Shown here piece after piece: positions 27,953 through 37,406 of a DNA stretch of 64,000 nucleotides. This stretch comes from Rhizobium phaseoli. GTDB taxonomy: Bacteria > Pseudomonadota > Alphaproteobacteria > Rhizobiales > Rhizobiaceae. The notes beneath the pieces were generated by a model. It did not search any database and was not told the origin of the DNA. It saw only the letters and a program-made list of their open reading frames with translations. The position numbers were made by a program, and so were the translations under genes. How positions within the stretch are numbered: the first letter of the stretch is position 1; each line of letters opens with the position of its first letter. Location: the NCBI RefSeq assembly GCF_003985125.1, contig NZ_ML133586.1, positions 29,148 through 93,147 on the forward strand, read 5' to 3'.

Positions 27953-28549
27953 ATGTTGAGCAGCACTGGATTGATCGGCCGGCTCAATCTCGCTCCTGGC
28001 GCCGACGGAGGCATGCTGGCAATCGTGCCGCGCCCTGATCTTGGACGGCTGGCCGCCGTGGGCGCCGCGTCGCTCGATCTGCGTCTCGGCCGATGGTTTC
28101 GGACACTGCGGCACTCGCGCACCTCGCTGTTGCGCGTCAGTGAACCGGATGAGGATCCGGTTCCGACCAAGGAACATTTCGTTCGATTCGGCGAGGAGTT
28201 CATCCTGCACCCGCACAATTTCGTACTCGGGACGACCTTGGAGTGGATGCGCCTGCCGGCGGATCTCGCCGGCTATGTCACAGGGAAATCGTCACTCGGA
28301 CGGCGCGGTCTGATTATCGAGACGGCAGCCGGAATCCAGCCGGGGTTTGCTGGCTGTCTTGCCCTCGAATTGAGTAACGTCGGAGAGGTGCCGATCGCCC
28401 TGCAGCCGGGAATGGAGATCTGCCAGATCTTCCTCCACGACGTCGGCCCGGACGCAAAGTTCGCAAAGAGCCAATTTACCGGCCGCCGGAAGCCGGTTCT
28501 CGGCAATGTCCGGTCCGACGACGTACTCAGGCGGCTCAGCAGCAAATGA
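27953..28549 (+). CDS. dCTP deaminase/dUTPase-fold protein
   Basis: A 198-residue protein of the trimeric dUTPase/dCTP deaminase fold. Landmarks are ASLDLRLGRWFRT, HPHNFVLGTTLEWMRLPADL, AGYVTGKSSLGRRGL (phosphate-binding loop GKSSLGR), then IETAAGIQPGFAGCLALELS and QPGMEICQIFL. This order is that of Dcd, which deaminates dCTP to dUTP. It is long at the N-terminus and has no ordinary pyrimidine-metabolism neighbours. dCTP deaminases are also used for antiviral nucleotide depletion in bacteria, so its place in this island is suggestive. Whether it deaminates dCTP or only binds nucleotides cannot be told from sequence alone. Confidence 0.8.
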   Translation: MLSSTGLIGRLNLAPGADGGMLAIVPRPDLGRLAAVGAASLDLRLGRWFRTLRHSRTSLLRVSEPDEDPVPTKEHFVRFGEEFILHPHNFVLGTTLEWMRLPADLAGYVTGKSSLGRRGLIIETAAGIQPGFAGCLALELSNVGEVPIALQPGMEICQIFLHDVGPDAKFAKSQFTGRRKPVLGNVRSDDVLRRLSSK

Positions 28550-28769
28550 TACGGCACCAGGGTTAACGGGAGAAAGCGAGCCCGCCTCTATAATCTTGCT
28601 GGTCATGTGACAAGACCCGGAAGACGTGTTGAAACCGGCATGCAATCGTTGCTGTAAAGAATGTCAGCAGTATTGTTTATATTGCTGATTCATACAACCA
28701 TGGCAGCGTATCCTCATTGCAAAATCGAAAAATAAGAGACATAAAGTAGTATCCTTGGGGGGCGATACG
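28550..28769 (+). promoter_or_regulatory. AT-rich upstream region of the double-protease operon
   Basis: About 220 bases between the deaminase-like gene and the protease-NTPase trio, distinctly AT-rich from 28655 to 28755. An imperfect dyad (AGCAGTAT ... ATATTGCT) lies at 28668-28689 and could be an operator. The run GGGGGG at 28757-28762 sits 7 bases before the GTG at 28770 and is the probable ribosome site. Confidence 0.35.
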
Positions 28770-31562
28770 GTGATTGAACTTGATATCCTGCGTTCCGTCT
28801 GTGAAGCCTGCGACGCCGAAGATCCCGTTCTCCGGCCAGGAATTATACGCTTCGAACTGGAGTTGAAGCGGCCAGATGACGCTGGCGGGTTGGAGGCCCA
28901 CATCGCCGGTTTGCTGAAAGACGGCCGCTTCGTCCTTCAGCCGCTCGATCCCTTGCTCCCGACGTTCTATGTCCTGCAATTTCCTGGCGTTGCGCGCACC
29001 ATCGCACCGGACCGCCTATTCGCGATTGCCGACTACCTTGCAGGTGAACTCGAACTCGTGTCCTGCACGCCCGACATCGGCTCGACACTTTACGCCGAGC
29101 CCGATGCCCATAGGCTTGACCGGACCAATCCGGAATCAGCGGCTGTCGATGCCCTTTGCTGGTCGAAGGCGTCGGCCCCCACTGATTTCCACTGGTCGGC
29201 AAAGGCGGTGCGCGCGCCCGAAGCCTGGGCGATTTCGCCCAAAAAGGGTGCGGGCATTATCGTCGCTCAGCCCGATACCGGTGTCGCCAGTCATCCCGAA
29301 CTGGATACCGAGGCGCTTCGCTTCGATCTCGCCATCGACATCGTTGGTGGAGATAAGGACCCCGCTGATCCCCTTGATCCGTCTTTTGCCAATCCCGGAC
29401 ATGGAACGGCCACGGCGAGTGTGGTCGTAAGCCGTGAACGTGGCCAGATGGTCGGAACGGCACCAGCAGCGAGCCTTGTGCCGATCCGTTGCACGACCGA
29501 CGTCAAGATATTCGACGGGACCCCGGTGGCGGCCGCCATCCTTCACGCCGTGAAAATCAAGGCCGACATCATCACCATGAGCCTCGGGGGGATCTTCTCA
29601 AGATCGATTTCGGCTGCCATCGGCGTCGCCGTCGATCGGGGACTGATCGTGCTTGCCGCGGCAGGAAATTGTGTCAACTTCGTCGTCTATCCGGCCTCAG
29701 ACGACCGTGTCATTGCTGTGGCCGGTGTCGATTCGAACGACAAACCGTGGAAGGGAACCAGCGCCGGGCCCAGTGTGACGATCGCCGCTCCAGCGGAGAA
29801 TGTCTACGTGGCACGCAGGACACCGAATGATCTCGGCATCGGCACGGTTAGCGGTGGGCAGGGGACCTCCTTCGCGGTAACGACCACCGCCGGCGTGGCG
29901 GCGCTATGGCTTGCGCGGTTCGGACGCGACAAGGTTCGGGCGGAGGCCAAGCGCCGCGGCGTCAGCGTCCAGGCGCTCTTTCGCGCGGCACTGACGGCGA
30001 CTGCACGGCGTCCCGCCCGCTGGAACAGCTGGCTTTACGGTGCCGGTGTTGTCGATGCCGCTGCCTTGCTGCGCTTGGCGCTGGCGAAGATCCCGGCAGC
30101 AACCGGGAATGAAATAGCACCTGAAGCCGTTCCGGATGCGCCGGAGAGCGCCGCCGTTGCGCAAGTCTTTGCCGATGCCCAGAGCACGGATGTGGTTTGG
30201 GCGCGTTACGGCGCAGAGGCAAGCTACCTTGCCGCCGACGCCTGGAGGCGCGGCGACGCCGGGCGCTCCGCGCTGCTCGAAACCCCTGCCCGGCCGCTCC
30301 CGTCACCAGGGCTTCAAGCCAAGGCGCCCACCGTCTTGAAACGAAGCCTGCGATTTGCGAATGCAGTTCCACATCTCCAAGCTCCGATTCTTGCGCCCAC
30401 ACCGCCTGCGCGCCACCCTCTGACAATAATTGCGCCGTTGAAGCCTGGCCAGGAAAGCACTGCAGAAAACGCGCGCGCAAGTCTTGCCGGGACGGGTCTG
30501 AGGGACTTGCAAGATCTCATCGAAGGCACGCTGACGCAGATCGAATCCCAGACGGAAAGTACCCCTGAGGCAACCGCCGCACGCCGCGATCTGTTGAACA
30601 GCACCGAAGCGGTCGTCCGCCAGCTTGCCAGCGATGGCGAGGCGGCGCTTTCCATCGAAGGCAGAATCGTGACCGAGGCGCTTGTCCGGCTGAAGGGCCG
30701 CCCAGCCTTCAAGGTGGAGGATGGCGCGATCTCCTCGAAGCATGCCGAATTCACCGATTGGAGTGCGCTTCTGACGGCGGCCAAGCAATATCTGCCCGCC
30801 CTTTGTGCGAGCGTCGGCCGCATCGACGTTGCGGGCGCACATGTCGGTACGGGATGGGTCGCCGGTCCCGGGCTCGTCGTGACCAACCGCCATGTGGCAG
30901 AGGCCATCGCGGACGTCGTCGTCAAGAGAGGTAGCGGATCGAAATGGTTCATGCGTGACGGTGTCACGATCAATTTCAGCGACAACGGAAGGGGCAACGA
31001 ATTGCGTTTCAAGGTCAAAGGGGTTGCCGCTGCTGGTGATGCCCAAATTGGCAGAAGCGTCGATTTCGCTCATCTTGACATGGTGGTGCTCGACGTCGAA
31101 ACGGAGAACACTACCGCGAAGCTCCCCGCGACCGTGGGGCTGACGGGCGATCCCGGCGAAGCCGCAACTTTGCAGGATATCGCGGTGGTCGGTTATCCTG
31201 CCCGTCCTGATCGGTCCGCTCTGGAGGATCCTTCCGGCAAGGAAGCTACTGAGACGATCGGAGGCCGTCTGGCGATGATCTTCGGTCTCGACTATGGCCG
31301 GAAATATTTCAGCCCGGGCACCATCGTCCAAGCGGCCGGGGGCGTGAAGGCGGACGGCAATCACTGGATATTCAGCCATGACGCGACAACGCTGGGTGGC
31401 TCGTCAGGCTCCGCAATCATTACCTTTTCAAACGATCTTCCGATCCTTGGCCTGCATTTCGCAGGCCAGGTGATGACCGCCAATTACGCTCACTCTCTGG
31501 CCGCAGTGAAACAATCGCCATTTATCGGGGCGGATGTTACCGAACGGATGGTATGGAGATAG
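28770..31562 (+). CDS. Subtilisin-trypsin double protease
   Basis: A 930-residue protein joining two serine proteases. Residues about 130-440 are a subtilase (S8): D169 in VAQPDTGV, H211 in NPGHGTATAS and S367 in GQGTSFAVTTTAGVAA. Residues about 680-920 are a trypsin/V8-like domain: H708 in GLVVTNRHVAE, D770 in AHLDMVVLD and S879 in LGGSSGSAI. The N-terminal 120 residues are unlike a normal subtilase propeptide and there is no signal peptide. The linker (450-680) is rich in alanine and proline. The GTG at 28770 was chosen because of the G-rich ribosome site. The stop overlaps the next gene by 10 bases. Both triads are complete, so both domains may be active in the cytoplasm. Confidence 0.85.
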   Translation: MIELDILRSVCEACDAEDPVLRPGIIRFELELKRPDDAGGLEAHIAGLLKDGRFVLQPLDPLLPTFYVLQFPGVARTIAPDRLFAIADYLAGELELVSCTPDIGSTLYAEPDAHRLDRTNPESAAVDALCWSKASAPTDFHWSAKAVRAPEAWAISPKKGAGIIVAQPDTGVASHPELDTEALRFDLAIDIVGGDKDPADPLDPSFANPGHGTATASVVVSRERGQMVGTAPAASLVPIRCTTDVKIFDGTPVAAAILHAVKIKADIITMSLGGIFSRSISAAIGVAVDRGLIVLAAAGNCVNFVVYPASDDRVIAVAGVDSNDKPWKGTSAGPSVTIAAPAENVYVARRTPNDLGIGTVSGGQGTSFAVTTTAGVAALWLARFGRDKVRAEAKRRGVSVQALFRAALTATARRPARWNSWLYGAGVVDAAALLRLALAKIPAATGNEIAPEAVPDAPESAAVAQVFADAQSTDVVWARYGAEASYLAADAWRRGDAGRSALLETPARPLPSPGLQAKAPTVLKRSLRFANAVPHLQAPILAPTPPARHPLTIIAPLKPGQESTAENARASLAGTGLRDLQDLIEGTLTQIESQTESTPEATAARRDLLNSTEAVVRQLASDGEAALSIEGRIVTEALVRLKGRPAFKVEDGAISSKHAEFTDWSALLTAAKQYLPALCASVGRIDVAGAHVGTGWVAGPGLVVTNRHVAEAIADVVVKRGSGSKWFMRDGVTINFSDNGRGNELRFKVKGVAAAGDAQIGRSVDFAHLDMVVLDVETENTTAKLPATVGLTGDPGEAATLQDIAVVGYPARPDRSALEDPSGKEATETIGGRLAMIFGLDYGRKYFSPGTIVQAAGGVKADGNHWIFSHDATTLGGSSGSAIITFSNDLPILGLHFAGQVMTANYAHSLAAVKQSPFIGADVTERMVWR

Positions 31563-33643
31563 GGCGCGCCGTGTCAGAAGGTCCTGATGAGCTCGATCCC
31601 GGCAGGCTCTCACGTCAGGTCAAGGTAACCCGCGAGACGTTCGAAAAGGCCTTCGACGCCTTTGCCGAGGTGAGCCCTGACGAACGCATCCCGTTCAAGG
31701 CCGTCGCCTTGAAACGTCAGCGGGCAGCGCCCCTTGGCCCGGGCCGCGAGCGAGATTTCGCCGATTTCGAAGCTGCGCTGCGCTATGCGAGCGATAAAGG
31801 GTTCCTGCAGGGTTTCTGTTCCGCAGGCGGTGCAACGCTGTTCAAGGCAAGCAGCGAGGATGATGGTACTGGCGGGGTGGTCATGGCGGCCGCGCTGGTT
31901 GCGGATGCGCGCGATCGCGCGAGCGTGCTCGTCACCTTCGAGGCAATCGTTAATGACCAGGAGCGCTTTCGCGATCCCGACGACGTCAATGCCGCGGTGA
32001 TGCGCGCACAACGCTGCACCTGTCGCATCGTTGTGCGCGATGGTGCCCGGCGTACACGGGGAACGGGTTTCCTGATCGGGCCGCGCCTCGTGCTGACGAA
32101 CTGGCACGTCGTTCGTTCGCTGTTGGAACCTATGAGCGACGAAGAGGCTGCGGCCGCAGGGCTCGCCCCGGCAGAATCATGGAAGGCTGCCGCCGGCAGC
32201 GCGGCAAGGCTCGGCGTGGAATTCGATTTCACGGCACGCGCCGCACAGGCGGGCGGTGTTATCCGCATCGGTGTAATCGAGAACTGGCTGGTCGCGGCAA
32301 GCAGTGCCGAAGGATCCGAGCGAACCGGCAGTGAAGGTGCCGGCGACTGGCCGGCAGACGGCGCGGATTTCGAGCCGTACGACGATTTCGCCGTGATTGA
32401 GATCGCCGAGCCGGCAGGACTGGAGCGGCGCTTTTATGATATCGTCTCCGAAGACCCGCCTATGCCAAGAGGCAATATGGTCCTCCTGCATCACCCGGGC
32501 GAATTTTCGATGCGCCTGTCCTACGGAAGTTTCGATCTCGGTCTACCAGCTGCAAACCTTCTCGGCGGCGTTCCCGCGAAGACATCTGCGAGGATCCTTC
32601 ATAGCGCAAATTCCATCGGCGGCTCATCCGGCGCACCTTGCTTCAATTTCGACATGATGCCGGTGGCGCTGCACCAAGCGGGCGTCACCTATGGCGGCAA
32701 TTCTGATATCAGCGACGATAACGGCGATCCCGTGCCAAGCGCGAACGTCAATATCGCCATACCGTTGCGCCGTATCCGTGCCAAGGCCGGACCGGCCATC
32801 ATCGCCCGGATGGGTGCTCTCCAAGCACTCAAACCAGCGCTGTCAAATGGCGATCCATTGATTGGGCGCGGAGAGTTGCAGGAGGCGATTGCGGAGGCAA
32901 GCCGGGGCAAGGTCAAGATACTCATCGTTCGCGCCGATCTCGGTGTGGACGGAAAGCCGCTCCAGCGCGTCGGCAAAAGTTTCTCAAGGCGCATCCTGCG
33001 GGAATTTCTTGATCTCGCCGAACACGAAATCGTCGAGATCAGCGCCGCAAACCTAATGCAGAACGCGTACCGCACTGCAGCCGCCCTCCTTGAGGCTGTC
33101 AGCGCCGGCCGGTCATCCGCCCTGACCCCCGTTGATGACAGCAGCCTACCTGCCGATCGTCAATCGACCGAGATCAACGACGTTGTCATGCGCGTTGCTG
33201 GCGAACTAAAGGCTGAGCTCGTCAGGATCGCTGGCCAGCGAACATTGTGGCTCGTCATCGACGAACTTGAAAAACACGCGCTGCCGGACACAACTACGCG
33301 AACGCTCCTCGACCGGCTTTATGCAGACGTCTCCGTCGAACCGTCGCTTCGCCTCGTCATGCTCGGCCTGGTTGACGTCGATCTGCCGTCACTGCAAGGC
33401 ATCAAGGCCAAACGCCTCGAAAAGCCGCTGACGCATCTCGACAGCAGCCGGGTAGCCTCCTGGGTAGGCAATCGAGTTGACGGGCGGTTCGGCTTGCCGG
33501 ACGTGGCGTGCGAATGCCTTGCCGCCGTCGTCTCGTCGGTCGCAAGCAGCCGGGTCAGCGAGACCTTCAGCATGACGCAGGCCGTCGCCGCGGTTGTCCG
33601 CAACGACCTCGACCCCCATCTCAAGAAACGGATGGGTGTATGA
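31553..33643 (+). CDS. Trypsin-like protease with NTPase-like C-terminal region
   Basis: A 696-residue protein. Residues 1-120 are helical (VTRETFEKAFDAFAEVSPDE) and resemble the small effector-associated domains found on conflict-system proteins, though this is a guess. Residues about 150-420 are a trypsin/V8-like domain: H185 in LVLTNWHVVRS, D278 in YDDFAVIEIAEP and S359 in SIGGSSGAPC. The rest has DPLIGRGELQEAI and RTLWLVIDELEKHAL, which looks like a Walker-B-type strand, but I see no P-loop, so this part may be a non-catalytic partner of the NTPase downstream. It overlaps the upstream gene by 10 bases and the downstream one by 4. A GTG at 31571 is an alternative start. Confidence 0.75.
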   Translation: MEIGRAVSEGPDELDPGRLSRQVKVTRETFEKAFDAFAEVSPDERIPFKAVALKRQRAAPLGPGRERDFADFEAALRYASDKGFLQGFCSAGGATLFKASSEDDGTGGVVMAAALVADARDRASVLVTFEAIVNDQERFRDPDDVNAAVMRAQRCTCRIVVRDGARRTRGTGFLIGPRLVLTNWHVVRSLLEPMSDEEAAAAGLAPAESWKAAAGSAARLGVEFDFTARAAQAGGVIRIGVIENWLVAASSAEGSERTGSEGAGDWPADGADFEPYDDFAVIEIAEPAGLERRFYDIVSEDPPMPRGNMVLLHHPGEFSMRLSYGSFDLGLPAANLLGGVPAKTSARILHSANSIGGSSGAPCFNFDMMPVALHQAGVTYGGNSDISDDNGDPVPSANVNIAIPLRRIRAKAGPAIIARMGALQALKPALSNGDPLIGRGELQEAIAEASRGKVKILIVRADLGVDGKPLQRVGKSFSRRILREFLDLAEHEIVEISAANLMQNAYRTAAALLEAVSAGRSSALTPVDDSSLPADRQSTEINDVVMRVAGELKAELVRIAGQRTLWLVIDELEKHALPDTTTRTLLDRLYADVSVEPSLRLVMLGLVDVDLPSLQGIKAKRLEKPLTHLDSSRVASWVGNRVDGRFGLPDVACECLAAVVSSVASSRVSETFSMTQAVAAVVRNDLDPHLKKRMGV

Positions 33644-36600
33644 ACGCAACCAAACATGACACACCCGAAAACGCCGCTCTCGTCCTTCGCCGGCGGGCCG
33701 CCGTCGTCGGCACGTTCGATCCGGTGGCTTTCCTGCAGCTGCCGGTCCGCGCGGAGGACAAGGAGGCCTTCGAGGACCGTGTCCTGGCATTCTTATCGCC
33801 GATGATGGAAGAGGTCATCGAAGACAAGCGCGTGCTCTGGCGCCTGCGGCCGCAGCCACGGCGCGACACTTTGAGGGAGATGGCCGCCGAGGGGGTACTG
33901 GAACAGACCGTCAGGCAAACCAAACCGCAAGTTTCTGATCGCTTCGGCCAAGTCCTCCAGGCAATGTTGAAAAAGGGGGCGGCAGCCGGCGATCCGCGCA
34001 AAATGTCGACGGACGACCTGATGTTACAGGCCTTGGCGCTCGATTTCGTCCGTTCCTTGCCGACGGATTGGCCGGTCAGGGAACCGCCGGTAGACCCGCG
34101 CGTGATGTTGGCGCGCAAGGCCGAGCGACGCCGGCAGGACTTTGTGGCCCCCCGTAAGCTGTTTGGCCGTGCGCTCGAGGCACATGCCCTCGACCAGTAT
34201 ATTGAAAGCGGCCTTTTGCAGCAGCCACTGGTCGCGCTCCCCAAACCGCCAAGCGACTTCGCACGCCTTCGTCCTCTGCTCGTCACCGGCATAGGCGGCT
34301 CGGGCAAGTCGGCTCTTGTCGCCGATTTAATGCGCCGCACCCAGAAAGACGACTGGTCAGGTCCGATCTGCGTCTGGATTGATTTTGACCAGCGCAACGT
34401 TGCTCTCGGGGGCGAGCGCGAATGGCTGAACGAGGTTACTCGGCAGATCGGCTTTGCCAGGCCAGCAGCGGCCGAGCGTCTATCGGCGATCCGGAACGCG
34501 GCTCGAAACGATCTGCACAGGCTCACTCAAGAGAGCGGCGACGTGGAGCGGCTCTCCGGTACCGAGAGCTTGAACGTTGTTTCATCCATGCGCGAGGAAA
34601 TGCAACGGGCCTTGGGTGACGGGATGTTTGCCGAACAAACCCTCGTTGTCCTCGTCGATACCTTCGAGGAAGTCCTGGTACGCTCCAATATGAAGGCCCC
34701 TTTTCTGGACCAGGAGCCGTTCGGCCTTGTGCTCGAATTCTTGAACTCACTCGAAGTGCTCCGGTGCCACGACGGACGTCCGCTGTTCAAGGATGTAAGG
34801 GCGGTAGTCGCTGGCCGAGCGCATCCCTTCCAGGGCGATGATGGTGATGCTGCTCGTTGGTTCGAAGCACGCCTGGAGATCGGCGAGCTCGGTCCCGAGG
34901 CCGCGGTCGAGTTCCTGAGGAGCCGTGCAGATCGCCAAATCTTCACACAGGCGCGAAGCCGGCGCCTCGTTGGCGCCATTCCGCGGTTTCCAATCGTGCT
35001 CCTGTTGCTCGCTGCGTTTTCGCGCGGGCGCACGGCTGCGGAGATCGAGGAGGCTGCCACGCTTGCCGAAGGCTCAGGGGTTCTTGGTGCCGCATCCAGT
35101 ACGCGCGTGCTCTATTCCCGCTTTCTGCACCGGTTGAAAGACCATATCGTCACCGATGCTGCCGGGGAGCGGCTGATTTCCAGGGACGACCTTTCCAAAC
35201 TGGCACATCCGGGACTTGCGCTCACGGTGGTCACGCCCACACTTATCCGGGAGGTCCTTGCCGGTCCGACAGCACTTGGCGCAATCGATGTGCAGAAATC
35301 TATAGACCTCTTTGAGGCCCTCTCCCGTGAAGTCTGGCTGGTCGAGCGCTCCGGCGATGACGCAATACGCCACGTTCCTGTCCTCAGGCGCATCATGCTG
35401 CCGATGCTCGACAGCGACCTGTCACCGGCGGGAAATTCCGAGATCCCCATGCGCGAGACGGTTCGCGCGGTCCATCGCGCTGCCGCCAACTGGTACCGGG
35501 CTGGCGGTGGGGCTGGCGAGCCGGACGCTGCAACTCTCGCAGCCTATCATGACGCCTTCTTGGGCGAGGTCGGTTTACTGCTCACCGATCCCAGCCTGGT
35601 GCGCCGCCTGATTGACCTTGCCGGGGAAGACGTCTTCGCGATGCCGCTTGCGGCGCGTGCAATCCTCCGCCGCGAGGACAAATCGGACATCGGGCTGTCC
35701 AACCAGGAGACCGCAGCCTTGCCTGTCGACGCGCGCAGAAAGGCTGTTGCGACTCGCCGTGCCGAACGGGCGCGCCTCGGGGTCACATCGAGGCAGGCAG
35801 AACGATATGAGCCCATAGGCGATCTGGAGATGGAGCAGCTGGCGCTTATCGATGCGGGTTCCGATGAGCATTCTTACCAAGGCTCCGGCCACGGACGGCA
35901 GCTCGACATAGTGGAAGACATTGATACGGCTCGCCGGATCGCAGCCCTGTTTTCCGAGGCCGACTTCGAAGGCGTCGTTCGCTCCGGCCGGAGCGGCGTA
36001 TTGCGGATGGCGGAGGCTCCCGAGCATGAGCCGCCCCTTGACAAATTGGGCGACTTGACCAGCCACTGGCTTTGGAAATGGGCATTGTCTTGTCTGGCGA
36101 CTGGCGCCGTCCAGGAAAGCGACCTTCTGTGGGCAACCGAGAGCGCATCCTTCCCTTTTCAGCCATCGTCGCGAAACCCCTTCGCGCTGGGGACCCTCTT
36201 GGCGCTTGCCGTTGCGACGGTGGCGCTCGGACGTACCCCGGCTTTCGTCGACCATGCTCCTTATCGCGACGCTATTACCGCCTATCCGGTTCTTGCCTCT
36301 GCACCAATCGCGTCCATCCTATCGCTGCGCCTCCATGCGCTGTCGAAGTATTGGAACCCGGCCTTGATGGCCTATCCGCGGAACTATTTTGACGTCCGAG
36401 CGGATATCACCCAGGTCGTGGCCATTTGGGGGATGTTGAAGCCAGACGAGCGCGAGGGGTCGACGTTGCTGCAGATCCCTGGCACCCTCTTCAGGCAAAT
36501 CGACGAATTCCAGAGTGGGCCACCGGCATCGACGGACCTTAAAATCCTGGATGCCCCAGAGGCGTTCTTCCGGGTCTCCAACGAGGGCGTTCCAGCCTAT

Positions 36601-37011
36601 CGTTCCGCACACGGCGGCATGGCCCGGGCGATGGAAACCGTGTTGCGTGGCCGGACCCCGGAGCTTTACGACCCCATCCGGGCGGCGTTGGGAGACGTTG
36701 CTGCCGACGACCCCAGCGGGTTTGGCGAAGCCCTCGATGTGATCGCCGCCGGAACGCCTTTCTGGCCATCGGACTGTCACCCGGGCCAACTGTTTTCGAC
36801 GCGTCACAACCTCAGAGAAATCGACTTTTTTCTCGCGCGACTCGTTGTGTTCCTCGATCTTGCGGGACTGACGCAAGACCTGTTCGCTGCACTCTCGGCA
36901 AGCGCCCAGCGCGGACGACGGTTCGTCGCCGTTGCCGGGCTCTTGCATCGCTATGACAGCCTGCTGCGGCTGCCCCGCTTTGACGAGATGGTGGCCGCTG
37001 GTGGAGCCTAA
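33640..37011 (+). CDS. Large P-loop (STAND-like) NTPase
   Basis: A 1123-residue protein whose ATG overlaps the preceding stop (ATGA). The first 190 residues are an unassigned N-terminal region. The NTPase core follows: Walker A VTGIGGSGKSALV with lysine 223, and Walker B TLVVLVDTFEEV with aspartate 340. After it come a winged-helix-like part (ARLEIGELGPEAAVEFLRSR, then VLLLLAAFSRGRTAAEIEE) and a long helical C-terminal half (600-1123) with no detectable TPR or WD repeats. This layout is that of STAND ATPases, which act as switchable sensors: the C-terminal part recognises a trigger and the core oligomerises. Here the effectors would be the proteases encoded just upstream. Confidence 0.8.
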   Translation: MNATKHDTPENAALVLRRRAAVVGTFDPVAFLQLPVRAEDKEAFEDRVLAFLSPMMEEVIEDKRVLWRLRPQPRRDTLREMAAEGVLEQTVRQTKPQVSDRFGQVLQAMLKKGAAAGDPRKMSTDDLMLQALALDFVRSLPTDWPVREPPVDPRVMLARKAERRRQDFVAPRKLFGRALEAHALDQYIESGLLQQPLVALPKPPSDFARLRPLLVTGIGGSGKSALVADLMRRTQKDDWSGPICVWIDFDQRNVALGGEREWLNEVTRQIGFARPAAAERLSAIRNAARNDLHRLTQESGDVERLSGTESLNVVSSMREEMQRALGDGMFAEQTLVVLVDTFEEVLVRSNMKAPFLDQEPFGLVLEFLNSLEVLRCHDGRPLFKDVRAVVAGRAHPFQGDDGDAARWFEARLEIGELGPEAAVEFLRSRADRQIFTQARSRRLVGAIPRFPIVLLLLAAFSRGRTAAEIEEAATLAEGSGVLGAASSTRVLYSRFLHRLKDHIVTDAAGERLISRDDLSKLAHPGLALTVVTPTLIREVLAGPTALGAIDVQKSIDLFEALSREVWLVERSGDDAIRHVPVLRRIMLPMLDSDLSPAGNSEIPMRETVRAVHRAAANWYRAGGGAGEPDAATLAAYHDAFLGEVGLLLTDPSLVRRLIDLAGEDVFAMPLAARAILRREDKSDIGLSNQETAALPVDARRKAVATRRAERARLGVTSRQAERYEPIGDLEMEQLALIDAGSDEHSYQGSGHGRQLDIVEDIDTARRIAALFSEADFEGVVRSGRSGVLRMAEAPEHEPPLDKLGDLTSHWLWKWALSCLATGAVQESDLLWATESASFPFQPSSRNPFALGTLLALAVATVALGRTPAFVDHAPYRDAITAYPVLASAPIASILSLRLHALSKYWNPALMAYPRNYFDVRADITQVVAIWGMLKPDEREGSTLLQIPGTLFRQIDEFQSGPPASTDLKILDAPEAFFRVSNEGVPAYRSAHGGMARAMETVLRGRTPELYDPIRAALGDVAADDPSGFGEALDVIAAGTPFWPSDCHPGQLFSTRHNLREIDFFLARLVVFLDLAGLTQDLFAALSASAQRGRRFVAVAGLLHRYDSLLRLPRFDEMVAAGGA

Positions 37012-37058
37012 AATGCCGACCAGAGCAGGAAGCCGTTTTCCCAATAAGCTCGGCAGCA

Positions 37059-37406
37059 TCAAAGATTGCGCTGCGGCAGGTACCTATGTAGGGCCGCGAA
37101 GAAGCCTGCCGATTTCCATGCGGCTCGATTTCCGATGACGAAGAGCGATGTCTTCGCGCGGGTTACGCCGACATTGGCGAGATTCGGTCTTCCACCAGCC
37201 CACGCGCGTGCGCCCTGTTGAGAGGGAGACTGCGCGCTCAGAACAAAGAAAACAATATCCGCTTCTCGGCCTTGAACTGTTTGAACGGTCCCAACCCGGT
37301 CCCTGACCCACGTCCGAGGCTCGTCTACCCAGCCGTCGAGAACGCGACTGTCGACCAGTTTGTCGCGGAGATTGTCCTGAACGACGACAAATGGCGTGAT
37401 GACACG
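37059..37406 (-). pseudogene. 3' remnant of an AAA_12/UvrD-like helicase
   Basis: The minus strand reads VITPFVVVQDNLRDKLVDSR, then RVGTVQTVQGREADIVFFVL and NLANVGVTRAKTSLFVIGNR, ending RYLPQRNL and a stop at 37059. TVQGREADIVFFVL and NVGVTRAKTSLFVIG are helicase motifs V and VI of superfamily 1 (Upf1-like, AAA_12). The rest of the gene is cut off at about 37406 by the IS21 remnant. It converges tail to tail on the NTPase gene. Confidence 0.75.

Noticed and set aside
30303..31379. Minus-strand frame of 358 codons inside the double protease gene
   Set aside because: Shadow frame of a high-GC gene; the plus-strand frame has complete protease triads.
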